Part shown: positions 62,153 through 64,000 of the stretch, piece after piece
How the letters are laid out: the number at the start of each line of letters is the position of its first letter
Position numbering within the stretch: position 1 is the first letter of the stretch
NCBI RefSeq assembly: GCF_004799645.1
Contig: NZ_CP031306.1
Location: 496,001 to 560,000, forward strand
Origin: Natronorubrum bangense
GTDB lineage: Archaea; Halobacteriota; Halobacteria; Halobacteriales; Natrialbaceae
Direction of reading: 5' to 3'
DNA: 64,000 nt
Translations under genes and position numbers: made by a program
The notes under the pieces: generated by a model
What the model was told of the DNA's origin: nothing
The model's database searches: none
Seen by the model: only the letters and a program-made list of their open reading frames with translations

Positions 62153-62872
62153 ATGACCGATTCAAGTAGCGACGAGTTCGACCCAACAGCACCAGATCAA
62201 CGGGAGATCGGTCGTGAAATGGTTGACGACAGTACGGGACTCGGTTCGGTGATGGCCCACGCCTATCGCGGAGAGATAGACCGAGTGGGGACGTGGCGCC
62301 AGCGCCTCGACGAGACGACGACGTGGGCGGTGACGCTGATGGCAGCAATCTTGACGTGGGCGTTTTCGAGTCCCGATAACCCACACTATATCTTGCTGAT
62401 CGGGATCGTTGTTGTCACCATCTTTCTGGGAATCGAAGCACGGCGGTACCGGGACTACGACGTCTTTCGCTCTCGTGCTCGAGTCATCCAAGAGAACCTG
62501 TTCGCAAACGCCCTCGATCCGTCCCAAGGCATTGAAAGTCACGACTGGCGAGCGGAACTGAGCAGGGATTATCGCAGGCCGACGCTGAAAGTCTCGGTAT
62601 ACGAAGCACTCGCAAACCGGCTCCGGCGTGTGTACCTTGCGCTGCTCAGTGTCCTCTTGGTCGCGTGGGTCTTCAGGATTACAGCGTTCGCGCCACGCCA
62701 GGACTGGCTGACAACCGCTGAAATCGCCCGTATCCCCGGAATTGCTGTGGTTGCCGTTGTAGGTGTGTTCTACGTCGTACTCCTTGGCGTCACCTTCTGG
62801 CCCCACGAGCGCCATGCCAAGGGTGAATTCCGTGAAGGAGACCCGGACGACTGGAAAGAGACGGACCGATAA
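62153..62872 (+). CDS. DUF2270 membrane protein
   Basis: A 239-residue protein matching the DUF2270 family: FDPTAPDQREIGREMVDD, MAHAYRGEIDRVGTWRQRLD, TWAVTLMAAILTWAFS, EARRYRDYDVFRSRARVIQE and NLFANALD. Four hydrophobic helices at about residues 55-75, 80-97, 160-180 and 198-220. Function unknown; members are widespread in haloarchaea and some bacteria. Confidence 0.92.
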   Translation: MTDSSSDEFDPTAPDQREIGREMVDDSTGLGSVMAHAYRGEIDRVGTWRQRLDETTTWAVTLMAAILTWAFSSPDNPHYILLIGIVVVTIFLGIEARRYRDYDVFRSRARVIQENLFANALDPSQGIESHDWRAELSRDYRRPTLKVSVYEALANRLRRVYLALLSVLLVAWVFRITAFAPRQDWLTTAEIARIPGIAVVAVVGVFYVVLLGVTFWPHERHAKGEFREGDPDDWKETDR

Positions 62873-63179
62873 ATTCGTTCCCTGTACTGAGCCTTCGACC
62901 TTCCGCGTTGATCGCTCCTCAGTCCGTGCGACATTCGCGCTGTGTATCTTGCAGGGCTTCAGAGAAATGAGTTTGAACTGGCAGTTTGATCGTAGGATGA
63001 TGTACTCACAAGTTCACGGTTGAAGCTACACTCAGTGGTCATCTTGGATGAGCCGCCGATAGTCCTTCAAACCTCGTCTCTTTTGATCACACATCGTGAT
63101 CGATACGCACATGTAGTGACCGAACTCCTGAACCGATTTCTGATGGAATTCTGAATAAAGTAATCACACTACTCTGCTG
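62873..63179. other. Intergenic stretch between convergent genes
   Basis: Nothing recognisable was seen in 307 bases. The composition is lower in GC than the flanking genes. Confidence 0.5.
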
Positions 63180-63455
63180 TTAGTCCCGATCCGATAACTT
63201 CGTCGAGAGACGATCGAGGCGCTCCTGTGCAGACTCCTTGCGAGACTGTGTGACTTCAGGAAGGTATTCGGCTTCGCAGGGTTCGCTTGCTTCGACAGTG
63301 ATTTCGAGAACTGACCCTTCGTGCTGAGCCGCTGGTGGCAGCCTCGTTACGTCGACGTCGAGTTGGTCGACAGTCTCGCCGTTCTCCTCGAGCAAGAGCA
63401 CCGCTGTTTGTCCGTCGACGATCCGATCGAGGGTCGCAGTGTAGGTTTCGGTCAT
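63180..63455 (-). CDS. DUF3006 family protein
   Basis: A 91-residue protein. The first 65 residues match DUF3006 (TATLDRIVDGQTAVLLLEEN, LDVDVTRLPPAAQHEGSVLE), a small beta-barrel-like domain often paired with ComEC/metallo-beta-lactamase genes. The acidic-basic end (QSRKESAQERLDRLSTKLSD) is a helix. Its start overlaps the stop of the upstream metallo-beta-lactamase gene by one base (TAATG), so the pair is translationally coupled. Confidence 0.85.
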   Translation of the reverse strand: MTETYTATLDRIVDGQTAVLLLEENGETVDQLDVDVTRLPPAAQHEGSVLEITVEASEPCEAEYLPEVTQSRKESAQERLDRLSTKLSDRD

Positions 63456-64000
63456 TAGCCGACTAGTGGTGCTGTAGGCACGTCAATCGGGTGGGTGATC
63501 GACGCTTGGGTGTCGTCATCGTCAGCTGGTTTCTCCTCGAGGAGGTCCTCTGCATCAGTCGAGAACTCGTGTTCCGTCTCGAGTTCGACATCGTTCCCGT
63601 CAGTCGTGAGGACGACGTCGCCGTGAACGGCGGTCCAGTACGTTTCGATTCCTCGATCAGCGAAGTCCTCGAGAACCTCATCATGTGGATGTCCATACTG
63701 GGAGTCGTACGCACTCGAGATGATCGCCACGTCCGGTGTGACTTGGTCCATGAACGGCGTTGTCGAGGACGTCGTCGAACCGTGATGGCCCGCCTGATAC
63801 GCGTCTGCCTCGAGTTGGTCTCCGTGTTCGTCGACCATCCGTTGCTCCGCGGCGGCTTCCGCATCGCCGGTGGTGAGATAGGAGAACTCACCGAACTCGA
63901 TCGAGAGTACGACACCGTTATTATGAAGGTCTGAACCCGAGTCTCCTTCGGGTGGGTTGAGCACGTCGACGTTCGCGTTGCCGAACTCGAAGTGATCGCT
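63455..64000 (-). CDS. ComEC/Rec2-type metallo-beta-lactamase protein (partial, 5' end outside)
   Basis: The frame is open to the right edge, so the N-terminal part and start are missing. The visible 181 residues hold the C-terminal half of a ComEC-like metallo-hydrolase: SDLHNNGVVLSIEFGEFSYL, TTGDAEAAAEQRMVDEHGDQ with the Asp metal ligand, AGHHGSTTSSTTPFMDQVTP with the His ligand, and SSAYDSQYGHPHDEVLEDF with the last His. An acidic tail (DAEDLLEEKPADDDDTQASI) follows. It likely cleaves DNA or a phosphodiester at the cell surface. Coupled to DUF3006. Confidence 0.88.
   Translation of the reverse strand, partial: SDHFEFGNANVDVLNPPEGDSGSDLHNNGVVLSIEFGEFSYLTTGDAEAAAEQRMVDEHGDQLEADAYQAGHHGSTTSSTTPFMDQVTPDVAIISSAYDSQYGHPHDEVLEDFADRGIETYWTAVHGDVVLTTDGNDVELETEHEFSTDAEDLLEEKPADDDDTQASITHPIDVPTAPLVG

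Overview
The window is chromosomal DNA of an extremely halophilic archaeon. The proteins are rich in Asp and Glu, third codon positions are mostly G or C, many genes have TATA-like boxes 25-30 bases before the start codon (leaderless transcripts), and exported proteins carry twin-arginine signals with lipoboxes. Several families are typical of haloarchaea: H-type malate synthase, HTH_10 regulators, DUF2270 and multi-PAS histidine kinases. Gene content suggests the Natrialbales (Natrinema/Haloterrigena/Natronorubrum relatives), but that placement is inference.

Layout. 1-4.1 kb: the tail of an unidentified gene, an ABC-2 exporter with two sister permeases, and a Tat lipoprotein. 4.7-14.3 kb: a 2-hydroxyacid island with malate synthase (aceB), an IclR regulator with palindromic operators, a VOC protein, a fused FAD/Fe-S D-2-hydroxyacid dehydrogenase, lactate permease (lctP) and a FAH-family protein. 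14.9-20.1 kb: a HAD-phosphatase/APH-kinase pair, two small hypotheticals and a formate dehydrogenase-like molybdoenzyme. 20.2-26.9 kb: a candidate catabolic module with a nitrilase-family amidase divergent from a second FAD/Fe-S oxidase (broken by one frameshift), then two metal-dependent hydrolases and an HTH_10 regulator. 27-32.4 kb: a Tat-exported hypothetical, a universal stress protein and a four-gene osmoprotectant ABC importer. 32.6-36.3 kb: a CBS-MaoC fusion and a 2,4-dienoyl-CoA-reductase-type flavoenzyme.

36.5-41 kb is accessory. Two inverted copies of a ~360-400 bp non-autonomous IS200/IS605 (tnpB-type) element flank a low-GC membrane protein gene, a decayed locus, a GNAT-six-TM fusion and an RNase HI-like gene. 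Further fragments of the same family lie at 38.06, 48.5 and 54.6 kb. 41-45 kb has small envelope and stress genes: PRC-barrel, acidic lipoprotein, OsmC and a Tat beta-helix protein. 45.1-54.5 kb is dominated by two paralogous sensor kinases with 6 and 8 PAS domains, flanking a truncated tnpB element, a FilR1-type regulator and a methyltransferase. 54.7-61.7 kb has a PNPOx-like protein, a thiamine-type ABC importer with an MTH1187-family thiamine-binding protein beside it, and an asparagine-synthetase-like protein. 62-64 kb has a DUF2270 membrane protein, a DUF3006 protein and the C-terminus of a ComEC-type metallo-beta-lactamase protein.

No rRNA, tRNA, CRISPR array or integrated virus was recognised. 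The most unusual signals are the tnpB-derived mini-elements that keep both structured ends, a covarying hairpin pair in a truncated tnpB copy, loss of one cysteine cluster in the intact FAD/Fe-S oxidase, and the nitrilase/oxidase/double-hydrolase module.
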